Shown here: positions 17,014 to 25,841 of the stretch, piece after piece
How the letters are laid out: each line of letters starts with the position of its first letter
How positions within the stretch are numbered: position 1 is the stretch's first letter
DNA from: a bacterium
GTDB lineage: Bacteria; Patescibacteriota; Microgenomatia; Daviesbacterales; UBA10151
DNA length: 39,940 nucleotides
NCBI GenBank assembly: GCA_030647265.1
Contig: JAUSJM010000023.1
Coordinates: 1-39,940 of the forward strand
Direction of reading: 5' to 3'
The notes under the pieces: generated by a model
Seen by the model: the letters and a program-made list of their open reading frames with translations, nothing else
Told to the model about the DNA's origin: nothing
Databases searched by the model: none
Position numbers and translations under genes: made by a program

Positions 17014-18369
17014 CTAGGCTGCTTTGGGTTCAGATTTTTCTGCTGCTTTAACCCGGCTTTTTTCCATACCGTAGAACTTGACTCTTTCCGGAACAAAGAA
17101 CAGTTTAAGTTCTCCGGTAGGACCATTTCGGTGTTTTTGGATATCCAAAGTCACATCCTGTAAGTTTTCCGGATCTTCCCGGTAAATGAACATCACCACG
17201 TCAGCGTCCTGCTCGATAGCTCCCGACTCCCGAAGGTCAGCCAGCTGGGGCCTTCTGCTACCCCGAGATTCCACTGCCCGGGAAAGTTGGGAAACAGCCA
17301 GCACCGGAACTTTTAATTCCCTGGCTAGATTTTTCAGCCCTTGGGAGATCTCCGAAACTTCCTGAACCCTGTTTTCCAAATTTCTGCCGTGAATCAGCTG
17401 CAGGTAATCTACTACCAGTAGTTTTAGTCCGTGTTCCATCTGCAGCCTCCGAGCTTTGGTTCTGATATCGGCCAAAGTCGCCCCCGGGGTATCATCAATA
17501 TAAAGAGGAGCTTCTGCCAGCTCACCGTAGGCTTTGGAGATACGGTCAAAGTCCGTTTCATCAAGCTTCCCGGTTTTTAACTTCCAAGCATCTATATCTG
17601 CCCGGGAAACAATAATCCTGTCTACCAGCTCCTCCTGAGACATCTCCAAAGAAAAGATTCCTACGGGAAGGTTGGCTTTAACCGCCACGTACTCCGCTAC
17701 ATTAAGCACAAAAGAGGTCTTTCCCTGTCCTGGCCTAGCAGCAAAGATGATTAAGTTTGATTCCTGCAGCCCTGCCAGTTTATTATCTAGGTCTTTAAAA
17801 CCGGTGGGCACTCCCCGCAGTTTCCCCGAGGTTTTTTGCAGCTCATCCAGTCTGTCAAAAGAAACTGTCAGTAAATCCTTCAAAGGTACAAAATCCCGTT
17901 TGATGCTTTCCTGGGAAATAGCAAAAATGGACTGCTCGGCATTATCCAGGATTGTTTCCAGGGGAACTGACTCGTCATAAGCTGACTCCACTAACCTGGT
18001 GGCTTGGGAGATTAAAGACCTTCTGATAGCATGCTCTTTAATAATATGAGCATAATGTTCGATATGAGCCGAAGTAGGAACAGTGTTGACCAGGGAGGCA
18101 AGATATGCTGAGCCTCCTGCTATATCCAAAGACTCTCTTTGTTTTAGCTTTTCGGTGACAGTAACTAAATCAATGGGCTCTCTTTTTTCAAAAAGATCCA
18201 AAATAGCTTCATAGATCTTTCCGTGTTGTTCACTGCGGTAAAAATGTAAGGGACGTAAAGTCTCGGCAATTTTTACCACCGAGTCTTTGTCAATCAAAAG
18301 TGATCCCAAAAGGGATTGTTCAGCTTCAATATTCTGAGGCGGAAGTTTAGCTGTAGATTGAGCCATCAC
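17014..18369 (-). CDS. dnaB: replicative DNA helicase DnaB
   Basis: PPQNIEAEQSLLGSLL, Walker A ARPGQGKTSFVLN, VDYLQLI, RESGAIEQDADVV. Confidence 0.98.
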   Translation of the reverse strand: MMAQSTAKLPPQNIEAEQSLLGSLLIDKDSVVKIAETLRPLHFYRSEQHGKIYEAILDLFEKREPIDLVTVTEKLKQRESLDIAGGSAYLASLVNTVPTSAHIEHYAHIIKEHAIRRSLISQATRLVESAYDESVPLETILDNAEQSIFAISQESIKRDFVPLKDLLTVSFDRLDELQKTSGKLRGVPTGFKDLDNKLAGLQESNLIIFAARPGQGKTSFVLNVAEYVAVKANLPVGIFSLEMSQEELVDRIIVSRADIDAWKLKTGKLDETDFDRISKAYGELAEAPLYIDDTPGATLADIRTKARRLQMEHGLKLLVVDYLQLIHGRNLENRVQEVSEISQGLKNLARELKVPVLAVSQLSRAVESRGSRRPQLADLRESGAIEQDADVVMFIYREDPENLQDVTLDIQKHRNGPTGELKLFFVPERVKFYGMEKSRVKAAEKSEPKAA

Positions 18370-18371
18370 TC

Positions 18372-19016
18372 TTAACTCTTACTTAGCAGCACTATCGTTG
18401 TCTCTTCCGGCAATTTATCTTTGGTGATAGTAAGCTTTGGCACCGGAGCCAGGTTTTCTGCCCCCATCTCTTTTAAGAAAGCCTCAACTCCTTCCAACTC
18501 AAATTTTAAATCCGGTAATTTGTAATGCATGGGGATAACAATTTTGGGCTCCAGCTGAGCTACCACTTTAGCGGCCTCTTCAGCATCAATGGTAAAAATA
18601 CCCCCCACGGGCACCATGAGGATATCCACTGTGGTATCTATCAAACCTGCCTGTTCTTCCGTCAACAGATGTCCCAAATCTCCCAGGTGAACAATATTTA
18701 ACCCGTCCATAAAAAGGTGGTAAACGGTATTCTTGCCCCTTTCCGATCCCTCACTTTTATCATGAAAGGTGGGAATACCTACCACAGTCATCCCCGCTGC
18801 TTCGTACTCCCCGGGGCCTTCGATAATAAGAGGATGACCCTCAATTACTTTTGTGTTACTATGGTCTCCATGGTGGTGGGTAGAAAGGATTACCGAAGCC
18901 TCCAGGTCTTTGGGAAACTTGAGGCCGATAAATTGGGGGTCGAAGGGGTCAATGACAGCAGTTCCGGCCTTACCCTTTAGTTTAAACATAGCTTGCCCAT
19001 ACCAGGAAATATCCAT
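18372..19016 (-). CDS. MBL-fold metal-dependent hydrolase (UPF0173/UlaG-like)
   Basis: WYGQAMFKLKGKAGTAVIDPF, STHHHGDHSN, HLGDLGHLLTEEQ. Confidence 0.9.
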   Translation of the reverse strand: MDISWYGQAMFKLKGKAGTAVIDPFDPQFIGLKFPKDLEASVILSTHHHGDHSNTKVIEGHPLIIEGPGEYEAAGMTVVGIPTFHDKSEGSERGKNTVYHLFMDGLNIVHLGDLGHLLTEEQAGLIDTTVDILMVPVGGIFTIDAEEAAKVVAQLEPKIVIPMHYKLPDLKFELEGVEAFLKEMGAENLAPVPKLTITKDKLPEETTIVLLSKS

Positions 19017-19069
19017 GGACCGATATTATCATAGCCTAAGAAACCTCACAAGAGATACTAAGTATATCT

Positions 19070-19495
19070 ATGAGTAAAGTTTTATCCATGAAGACCTTTT
19101 TTATCTCCATGACGGTTATATTTTTTTTCTGCCTGGGACTGATTATTTATCTTTACTCCCTGGTCAATTCAAAGGTTCCCAATAACACTCTTCTCAACTC
19201 CTGGCCCGTCACCTCCAAACCGGTAAGTCTCACCCTGGATCTTTCCAGCCCCGGTGATAACATGTTGATCTTTGACAGTACCATGCTGGTCCAAGGCAAA
19301 ACTTCTCCCCAGGCGGTAGTTATTTTAAGTTTGGGACGTAGTGACCAAGCGGTAGAAGCTTCCCCGAAAGGAGATTTTTCCGCTACCTTAAAGCTTCGGG
19401 AAGGGGTAAACGAGCTTTCAGTGACCTCTTTCGATAATTTGGGAAATAATAAAAGCCTGGAAAGAACAGTGTATTACTCAAAGGAGAAGCTATGA
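19070..19495 (+). CDS. membrane-anchored extracytoplasmic protein, function unknown
   Basis: N-terminal TM then Big-like NGxxS..LREGVNELSVTSFDNLGN pattern. Confidence 0.7.
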   Translation: MSKVLSMKTFFISMTVIFFFCLGLIIYLYSLVNSKVPNNTLLNSWPVTSKPVSLTLDLSSPGDNMLIFDSTMLVQGKTSPQAVVILSLGRSDQAVEASPKGDFSATLKLREGVNELSVTSFDNLGNNKSLERTVYYSKEKL

Positions 19496-20268
19496 TGAAA
19501 ATTTCAAATTTCAAATTCTTACTAATTCTCCTTCTTGCTATATGCTACCTACTGTATACTATATACATTACCCCAGCATATGCCCAAGACTCCTCTCCTT
19601 CTGCTGACCTAAAACAAAAACTTAAAGAGCTACAAACCGAGATTGCCTCCAAGGCTGCTCAACTAAAACTTGAGATCAGCAGGAAACTTCAGAACCGAGC
19701 CTATGTGGGAGTCATTAAATCCAAATCAGAAACCTCCCTCACTCTGGCCATTAAGGGCAGCACTAAGCTGGTAACTATCAATGAGTACACCGAATATTCC
19801 GGTAAATCTTCCGGTAAGGGAAAGGTCAGTCTAAAAACCCTGAGTTTGGATGACCATATCGCTGCTTTAGGGGATGTTGACGACAATGATGTCTTAACAG
19901 CCAAGGAGGTAATGAGAATTATTCCTCAAAAACCGGAAGAAAAGCAGTTCCTTAGCGGCCAGGTAACCTCGGTCAAAAACCAGGCCATCACTATTCAAAC
20001 CACCCTGGGACAATCCACCAGTCTCAGTGTTGATAAGGATACAGTCTACCAACTGGGAACGGATGAAGGTTCGCTGGATGATGTAACTGTGGGAAAAACA
20101 CTGATAGCCCTGGCTATCAGGGAAGAAGATGGGCCCTACACCCGTTTTATCTATCTTTATCCTGGTTCTGACAACCTTAAGACCAAACTTTCCACTCCCT
20201 CAGCAGAATCCTCTCCTTCAGCTAAAGCCACTTCCTCAGGACAGTTAAAGAAATCAGTCCTTAAATAG
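19492..20268 (+). CDS. secreted protein of unknown function (DUF5666-like beta domains)
   Basis: Signal peptide MMKISNFKFLLILLLAICYLLYTIYITPAYAQ; repeated V.SVKN.AITIQT style segments. Confidence 0.65.
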   Translation: MMKISNFKFLLILLLAICYLLYTIYITPAYAQDSSPSADLKQKLKELQTEIASKAAQLKLEISRKLQNRAYVGVIKSKSETSLTLAIKGSTKLVTINEYTEYSGKSSGKGKVSLKTLSLDDHIAALGDVDDNDVLTAKEVMRIIPQKPEEKQFLSGQVTSVKNQAITIQTTLGQSTSLSVDKDTVYQLGTDEGSLDDVTVGKTLIALAIREEDGPYTRFIYLYPGSDNLKTKLSTPSAESSPSAKATSSGQLKKSVLK

Positions 20269-21006
20269 CTCTGCCACCTCTTTTTCTGCCTCGGCCAAAT
20301 CTTTGACTGTATCTACTCCCCGCCAATAGTTAGTGCTTTGGAAAACGATAAACCTTTTCTTAGACAACATGGGGAAGGTTTCTGTTTCATGGTCTCCTAC
20401 TTCAGGCAACATCGGTTCTATTTCTTTAGAGAAAACATAGATTCCCCCGTTAATCCAGTGAGGAAGCATCGGTTTTTCCCTAAACCCTAAAATTTGCCCT
20501 TTTTTATCAAACTCCACAATCCCGTAGGGACTTTTTAAGGGCACCACTACCACTGTGGCAATAGCTTTGTGGGCCTGGTGTTTTTCCATCAGCCCTTGGA
20601 CATCCAGTTTCCAAAGCTGATCACCATTCATCACTAAAACATCTTCCCAGCTAGGAGTAAGGTATTTCATAGATTGTTTGATACCACCACCTCTTCCCAA
20701 AGGAGAATCTTCTACCGAGTAAGTAATTTCCAAACCAAACTTATGACCATGATCAAGATATTCTTGTAAAACTTCTCTTTTATAGCTGCAAGCCACCACC
20801 ACTTTTTCTATTCCTGCTGATTTAACCTGTTCCAGGATATAGGCAATAATGGGCTTGCCATTTACCTCTACCATGGGTTTGGGACGATTGTCAGTATGAG
20901 GTCTAAGCCTCTCTCCCTTACCTCCAGCTAAAATGATGGCCTGTTTAATCTTTGTGGACACAGAGAATAATATACACCTTCTGTCAATAATCTTCGACCC
21001 CCTCAC
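20254..21006 (-). CDS. NDP-sugar / sugar-phosphate nucleotidyltransferase (probable start at GTG, VSTKIKQAIILAGG)
   Basis: AIILAGGKGERLRPHTDNRPKPMVEVNGKPII. Confidence 0.9.
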   Translation of the reverse strand: MRGSKIIDRRCILFSVSTKIKQAIILAGGKGERLRPHTDNRPKPMVEVNGKPIIAYILEQVKSAGIEKVVVACSYKREVLQEYLDHGHKFGLEITYSVEDSPLGRGGGIKQSMKYLTPSWEDVLVMNGDQLWKLDVQGLMEKHQAHKAIATVVVVPLKSPYGIVEFDKKGQILGFREKPMLPHWINGGIYVFSKEIEPMLPEVGDHETETFPMLSKKRFIVFQSTNYWRGVDTVKDLAEAEKEVAELFKD

Positions 21007-21040
21007 TCAGTGACTACTTTTGTGAGATAATACCCTTAAG

Positions 21041-22324
21041 ATGGCAAAACAGATAGTTCAACCAGTTAAAGGAACGAGAGATTTTTATCCGGAACAAATG
21101 GCTTTCCGGAACTGGCTTTATGGAAAAGTAAAAGAGATCTCTGAAAGATTTGGCTATCAGGAATATGATGGTCCGGAGATTGAATATGTTGACCTCTATG
21201 CTAATAAAACCAATCAGGAAATCCTTTCCCAACAGATCTTTACCCTAAAAGACCGGGATGGAAAATTATTGGCTCTTCGCCCCGAGCTTACCCCCACCTT
21301 CGCCCGGATGGTAGCCCAAAAATCCCAGCAACTTCCTAAACCTATCCGTTGGTTTTCCTTTGGCCGAATGTGGAGATATGAACAACCTCAAAAAGGCCGG
21401 GGTAGAGAGTTCTTTCAGTGGGAAATAAATATTTTAGGACCGGAATCCCCGGAAGCGGATGCTGAGATTTTAGCCATCGCTGCCGAATACTTTAAAACCC
21501 TGGGGCTTACTCCCCAAGAGGTTGTCATCCGGGTTTCCGATAGAGAGTTCATGCAAAAAGAGCTGAGGTCCTTTGGAATCTCTGAGGAACAAATTGCCCC
21601 CGCCTTCCGGGTTATTGACCGCAAAGAAAAAATTGATCCCAGCGAATTTAGGAGAGACTTGGAAGAAGTAGGATTAAGTAAATCGCAAACTCAAAGCATT
21701 GAATCACTACTCACTGAAAAAGATTATTCTCAATCTCCCTGGCTAAAAGAGGTTTTTGCTTCCCTGAAGCTTTATGAAGGAGCCTTGGATTATATCGAGT
21801 TTGATCCCACTATCGTCCGAGGTTTTGATTATTACACCAGAACTGTTTTTGAAGCTTGGGACAAAACCGGGCAGCTGAAAAGATCTATCTTTGGAGGAGG
21901 TAGATTTGATAACTTAACAGCCCAGATTGGCGGAGAAAGAGTCCCGGGAATTGGCATGGCACCGGGAGATATGCCCACCCAAGTCGTTTTAGAACAGTTT
22001 AATAAGATGCCTGATCTCACCCCCAAAACAGCCCAGGTTTTAGTGACAGTCTTTGCTAAAAATCTATACTCAAACTCTTTACAAACAGCTGATAAACTTC
22101 GTTCCCAAAACATTGATACTGAAATTTGGCTTGATACTGATTCCAGACTTGATAAACAGTTAAAATATGCTGATCAAAAAGGTATTCCCTTTTGTTTGAT
22201 CATTGGACCGGAGGAAGTGGAAAAAGGAGTTGTTACCTTGAAAGACCTGAAGAGCAAAACCCAAACTACTCTCACCCTTGACGAAGCAGTATCCAAGCTG
22301 TCCCGATCCACGACAAAGTCGTGA
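21041..22324 (+). CDS. hisS: histidyl-tRNA synthetase
   Basis: PVKGTRDFYPEQ, LRPELTPTFARMVA, FGRMWRYEQPQKGRGREFFQW, GFDYYTRTVFE, GGGRFDNLT. Confidence 0.97.
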   Translation: MAKQIVQPVKGTRDFYPEQMAFRNWLYGKVKEISERFGYQEYDGPEIEYVDLYANKTNQEILSQQIFTLKDRDGKLLALRPELTPTFARMVAQKSQQLPKPIRWFSFGRMWRYEQPQKGRGREFFQWEINILGPESPEADAEILAIAAEYFKTLGLTPQEVVIRVSDREFMQKELRSFGISEEQIAPAFRVIDRKEKIDPSEFRRDLEEVGLSKSQTQSIESLLTEKDYSQSPWLKEVFASLKLYEGALDYIEFDPTIVRGFDYYTRTVFEAWDKTGQLKRSIFGGGRFDNLTAQIGGERVPGIGMAPGDMPTQVVLEQFNKMPDLTPKTAQVLVTVFAKNLYSNSLQTADKLRSQNIDTEIWLDTDSRLDKQLKYADQKGIPFCLIIGPEEVEKGVVTLKDLKSKTQTTLTLDEAVSKLSRSTTKS

Positions 22325-22356
22325 TCGAGGATCCTCGATGGACATTTCCATCGGGA
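22301..22356. repeat. compound palindromic element spanning the hisS stop codon
   Basis: Outer TCCCGAT(22301)/ATCGGGA(22350-22356); CACGAC-AAA-GTCGTG (22309-22323); perfect 16-bp palindrome ATCGAGGATCCTCGAT (22324-22339); GATGGA-CATT-TCCATC (22337-22352). Confidence 0.85.
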
Positions 22357-22374
22357 TCATCCTAATATAGATAT

Positions 22375-23313
22375 ATGTCCTCAGATATTTTTAAAAAGTC
22401 CTGGCCTTATACTGCTATTATTATTGCTCACCTTATTTGGGGAGCAAACTTTGTAGTAGCCAAACTTACCCTCCAGGAGTTTCCCCCCATGTCTTTGGCT
22501 TTTTTAAGATTTTTGCTGGCTACCGTCCTCCTTTTACCTTTTGTCCTTATCGAAAGGGATAAAATGAAGGTAGACCGGGAAGATTTACCAGCCCTTTTTT
22601 CTATCGGAGCTTTAATGGTGACTTTAAATATCGCTTTCTTCTATGCCGGACTTGCCCGTACCACTGCTACCTCTGCTTCCATTCTTACCATGATCATCCC
22701 GGTTTTATCTATTCTTCTCAGCTGGATCTTTTTAAAAGAAAAGATCTTTACCGTTAATCTTATAGGCATCGGAACGGGGCTTTTGGGAACCGTCTTGATC
22801 ATTGGCTTCCCTCTTCTTATCTTAGGAGAACAACTTTCCCCTCAGGTTTTAATAGGAAACTTTTTAATCATCTTAGCTTCCATAGTGTGGGTGATAGGAG
22901 CTATCATCTCCAAAAAAATGCTGCAAAAATACTCCACTTTGACCATTACTGCCATCATCTTTTTAGTGGGAGTGTTAACCTTTGCCATTCCAGCCGTCAA
23001 CGAATATATCCAAAACCCTTTATGGATCAACCAGGTAACCCCGGTGGGGATATTCGGGCTGCTTTTTATTGCTATTCTTTCTTCCGTTTCTGCTTATTTC
23101 TTATTCGAGTGGGGGCTGGGCAGGCTGGGAGTTATCAAGGCAGATATCTTTCAATATATTGAACCTATTATAGCCACAGCTTTAGCAGTGGTGGTATTAG
23201 GTGAAAAGCTCCAAACCTCTTTTTTAATAGGGGCAAGCTTTATAGCTTTGGGAGTTTACTGGAGTACTCTGGCGAAAGTTCATCACAGCCATCACAAAGC
23301 CCACAGGGTTTGA
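22375..23313 (+). CDS. EamA/DMT-superfamily transporter
   Basis: Ten hydrophobic segments; IIAHLIWGANFVVAKLTL, YLFEWGLGRLGVIKADIFQYIEPIIA. Confidence 0.9.
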   Translation: MSSDIFKKSWPYTAIIIAHLIWGANFVVAKLTLQEFPPMSLAFLRFLLATVLLLPFVLIERDKMKVDREDLPALFSIGALMVTLNIAFFYAGLARTTATSASILTMIIPVLSILLSWIFLKEKIFTVNLIGIGTGLLGTVLIIGFPLLILGEQLSPQVLIGNFLIILASIVWVIGAIISKKMLQKYSTLTITAIIFLVGVLTFAIPAVNEYIQNPLWINQVTPVGIFGLLFIAILSSVSAYFLFEWGLGRLGVIKADIFQYIEPIIATALAVVVLGEKLQTSFLIGASFIALGVYWSTLAKVHHSHHKAHRV

Positions 23314-23338
23314 ATTTTGAGATCACCTTTGCTATACT
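23310..23338 (+). promoter_or_regulatory. rpmE promoter
   Basis: TTGAAT (23310-23315)-17 nt-TGC-TATACT (23333-23338), 9 nt before ATG. Confidence 0.65.
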
Positions 23339-23347
23339 ACCCAAGCC

Positions 23348-23671
23348 ATGAAAAAGACGGGTCATCCAATTTGGTATAACGATGCTAAAGTTTCCTGTGT
23401 TTGTGGTCATGCCTTTACCACTGGATCTACCCTGCCTGAAATCAGGGTAGATATCTGTTCCAACTGTCATCCTTTTTTTACCGGACAGCAAAAGCTGGTT
23501 GATACCCAGGGCCAGGTAGAAAAATTCACCAAATCCCAAGAAACAGCCAAGGTAAAACAGGCTGAGAGGGCCAAGATTATGGAAGCCCGGTCTTCTAAAA
23601 TTCAAAAAGAGAGAACTGATAAACCATCCTTGAAAGATTTACTAATTCAAGCCCGTAAAAAAGCTGCCTAG
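23348..23671 (+). CDS. rpmE: 50S ribosomal protein L31 with C-terminal extension
   Basis: C-x-C...[24 protein letters not shown]. Confidence 0.92.
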   Translation: MKKTGHPIWYNDAKVSCVCGHAFTTGSTLPEIRVDICSNCHPFFTGQQKLVDTQGQVEKFTKSQETAKVKQAERAKIMEARSSKIQKERTDKPSLKDLLIQARKKAA

Positions 23672-23725
23672 ATAGACTTCAGTCTTCAGCCATCAGTCCT
23701 CAGACAAGAGTATAATGTACCCGAT

Positions 23726-24661
23726 ATGGAAGATTATTTAAAAACACAGCTGGAAGATATTGATCAAAGGATCAAAGAAGCAGAAAAACTGCTGGCTGAT
23801 CCGGAGATGGCAGCTTTGGCTAACTTAGAAATTGAGGAGCTGAAAAAGCAAAAAGAGGAACTGGAGCTTTCTGCTTCTACTCCTATATTAGATAAAGAGG
23901 AAGAAGCTGAAGGGCTGGAGGTCAATCCCAATGTAGCCATTTTGGAAATCAGGTCGGCAGCCGGAGGGGACGAAGCCGGGCTTTTTGCCGGAGATTTGCT
24001 CCGAATGTACACCAGGTTTGCCCAAAATAAGGGCTGGAAGATGGAAGAGTTAGACAGGTCTGAAGGAAAAATTGGTCAAATCAAAGAGGTCACTATCAAA
24101 GTTAATGGTAAAGGAGCTTATGAAGCTTTAAAATATGAATCAGGAGTCCACAGGGTACAAAGAGTTCCGGAAACAGAGTCCTCGGGAAGAATTCATACCT
24201 CCACCACTACCGTGGCTATTTTGCCCCAGATCCAGGAAACCCAAGTTTATATTAACCCTACTGATATTGAGTTTGAAGCTTTTAGGTCAGGAGGAGCAGG
24301 GGGACAAAACGTGAACAAGGTTAGTACAGCAGTGAGGGTCAAACACCTCCCTTCCGGTATTGTAGTGACAGCTCAAACAGAAAGATCCCAGCTACAAAAC
24401 AGGGAAAATGCCATGGCACTCCTTAGGGCTAAACTTTGGGAAAAAGAGGAAGAAGAAAGACTGGGTTCTATCTCCCAGCAAAGAAAACTCTATGTGGGAA
24501 TGGGAGACAGAAGCGAGAAGATCAGGACTTATAACTTCCCCCAAAACAGGCTGACAGATCATAGAATTGGTAAGTCCTGGTATAACCTGGAAAAAATCAT
24601 TGAAGGAGATCTAAATCCTGTAGTCAAAGCTATCCAAGAAGAAGCATCCAAAGAAGAATAA
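23726..24661 (+). CDS. prfA: peptide chain release factor 1
   Basis: GGQ motif [34 protein letters not shown]. Confidence 0.97.
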   Translation: MEDYLKTQLEDIDQRIKEAEKLLADPEMAALANLEIEELKKQKEELELSASTPILDKEEEAEGLEVNPNVAILEIRSAAGGDEAGLFAGDLLRMYTRFAQNKGWKMEELDRSEGKIGQIKEVTIKVNGKGAYEALKYESGVHRVQRVPETESSGRIHTSTTTVAILPQIQETQVYINPTDIEFEAFRSGGAGGQNVNKVSTAVRVKHLPSGIVVTAQTERSQLQNRENAMALLRAKLWEKEEEERLGSISQQRKLYVGMGDRSEKIRTYNFPQNRLTDHRIGKSWYNLEKIIEGDLNPVVKAIQEEASKEE

Positions 24662-25458
24662 TGGACAACAAACCCAAGCAATATGTCCAAGGCTGGGTTG
24701 AGTTCTACAAGTTAAGATTTAAAGTTACCCCTGATGTTTTAATCCCCAGACCGGAAACTGAGCTTTTGGTAGACGAAGTCCTTCGGTTTGTACGAGATTC
24801 CTCTGGGCCATTGGCCCATCGGAATGACAACGATGACGTCATTGTGAGCGGAGCGAAGCAATCTTTTACCATTCTTGATCTGGGCACCGGTTCAGGTAAC
24901 ATTGCCATCTCTATCGCTAAAAACATTTACCTTCCCACATGGAGTGTGGGAACACGAATTATTGCCACTGATATTTCCCCAAAGGCTTCAAAAATTGCTC
25001 AACAAAATGCCAAACTACACCAAGTAGAAGATAGAATAATCTTTTTCCAGAGTAACTTACTATCCGCCTTTCGTCATTCTGGAGGGAATCTTCGACCGAT
25101 AGAATCAGATCCTATCGTTCCGATTTCATCGGAACTCCAGGATAACGTTCATGTTGATATTATTGTTACCAACTTGCCTTATATTCCCTCTGCCAGAATT
25201 CCCTACCTTGATTCTTCAGTCAAAGACTTTGAGCCACATGTTGCTTTAGATGGAGGTGAGGATGGCTTTGAACTTTACAGGCAACTTTTCCAGCAGATCA
25301 AAGAAAAGGGTTGGAAACCAAAACTGATTTTAGGGGAGATTGATTATACCCATGGAGAACTGGCCCAGGAAGAAGCCCAAAAGTATTTTCCAGAGGCTCA
25401 GGTGGAAGTAAAAACAGACCTAGCCCACAAACAAAGAATTCTCAGGATTTCTTTCTAA
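24661..25458 (+). CDS. prmC: peptide chain release factor N5-glutamine methyltransferase
   Basis: RPETELLVDEVL, ILDLGTGSGNIAISIA, TNLPYIP motif; starts at the prfA stop. Confidence 0.93.
   Translation: MDNKPKQYVQGWVEFYKLRFKVTPDVLIPRPETELLVDEVLRFVRDSSGPLAHRNDNDDVIVSGAKQSFTILDLGTGSGNIAISIAKNIYLPTWSVGTRIIATDISPKASKIAQQNAKLHQVEDRIIFFQSNLLSAFRHSGGNLRPIESDPIVPISSELQDNVHVDIIVTNLPYIPSARIPYLDSSVKDFEPHVALDGGEDGFELYRQLFQQIKEKGWKPKLILGEIDYTHGELAQEEAQKYFPEAQVEVKTDLAHKQRILRISF
24795..24865. repeat. palindromic element inserted in frame in prmC (copy A)
   Basis: Ends agatt...aatct, internal gggcc-att-ggccc, perfect atgacgtcat at 24833-24842, then cattgtgagcggagcgaagcaatct. Confidence 0.75.
25072..25147. 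repeat. palindromic element inserted in frame in prmC (copy B)
   Basis: Terminal arms CGTCATTCTGGAG / CTCCAGGATAACG (11/13 paired), internal CGATAG..CTATCG and TTCCGAT-TTC-ATCGGAA. Confidence 0.8.
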
Positions 25459-25484
25459 GACTTAATCAATTAAAATCAACTTAC

Positions 25485-25757
25485 ATGAATTTGCCTAGCC
25501 TCAAGTACAGAAGAGTCCTGCTAAAGCTTTCCGGAGAATTATTAGGTGGAAGTAGCAGACAAGGAGTTGATTTTGAGGCAGTAGAAACTATCTCCCAGCA
25601 ATTGATTAACATTAAAAAAGAAACTGGGGTAGAGTTAGCTATTGTAGTAGGGGGAGGAAATATCTTTAGAGGCAGAAGCAGGGGTTCTAAAGTTGATGAA
25701 GCTACAGCAGATTATATGGGAATGCTGGCCACTGTGATCAGATGGAGTTTATTCTGA
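25485..25757 (+). pseudogene. pyrH: truncated UMP kinase (first ~86 residues only)
   Basis: RVLLKLSGELLGG...VVGGGNIFRGR...ADYMGMLATVI then non-homologous RWSLF and stop. Confidence 0.85.
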
Positions 25758-25841
25758 AGTCTCAGATCAATCTCTCTCTTGACTGCCAGATTAAAGATGA
25801 TTAATATTCCTTTCAACTACACTTTGATCATTTAGTAAATA

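Noticed and set aside
22301-22356. Interpretation of the hisS palindromes as a simple intrinsic terminator
   Set aside because: No T-run follows; the multi-hairpin layout fits a repeat element better.
23726-24661. Shortened RF1 as a novelty
   Set aside because: PCRF and GGQ regions are intact; shorter N-terminus seems unremarkable without comparison.
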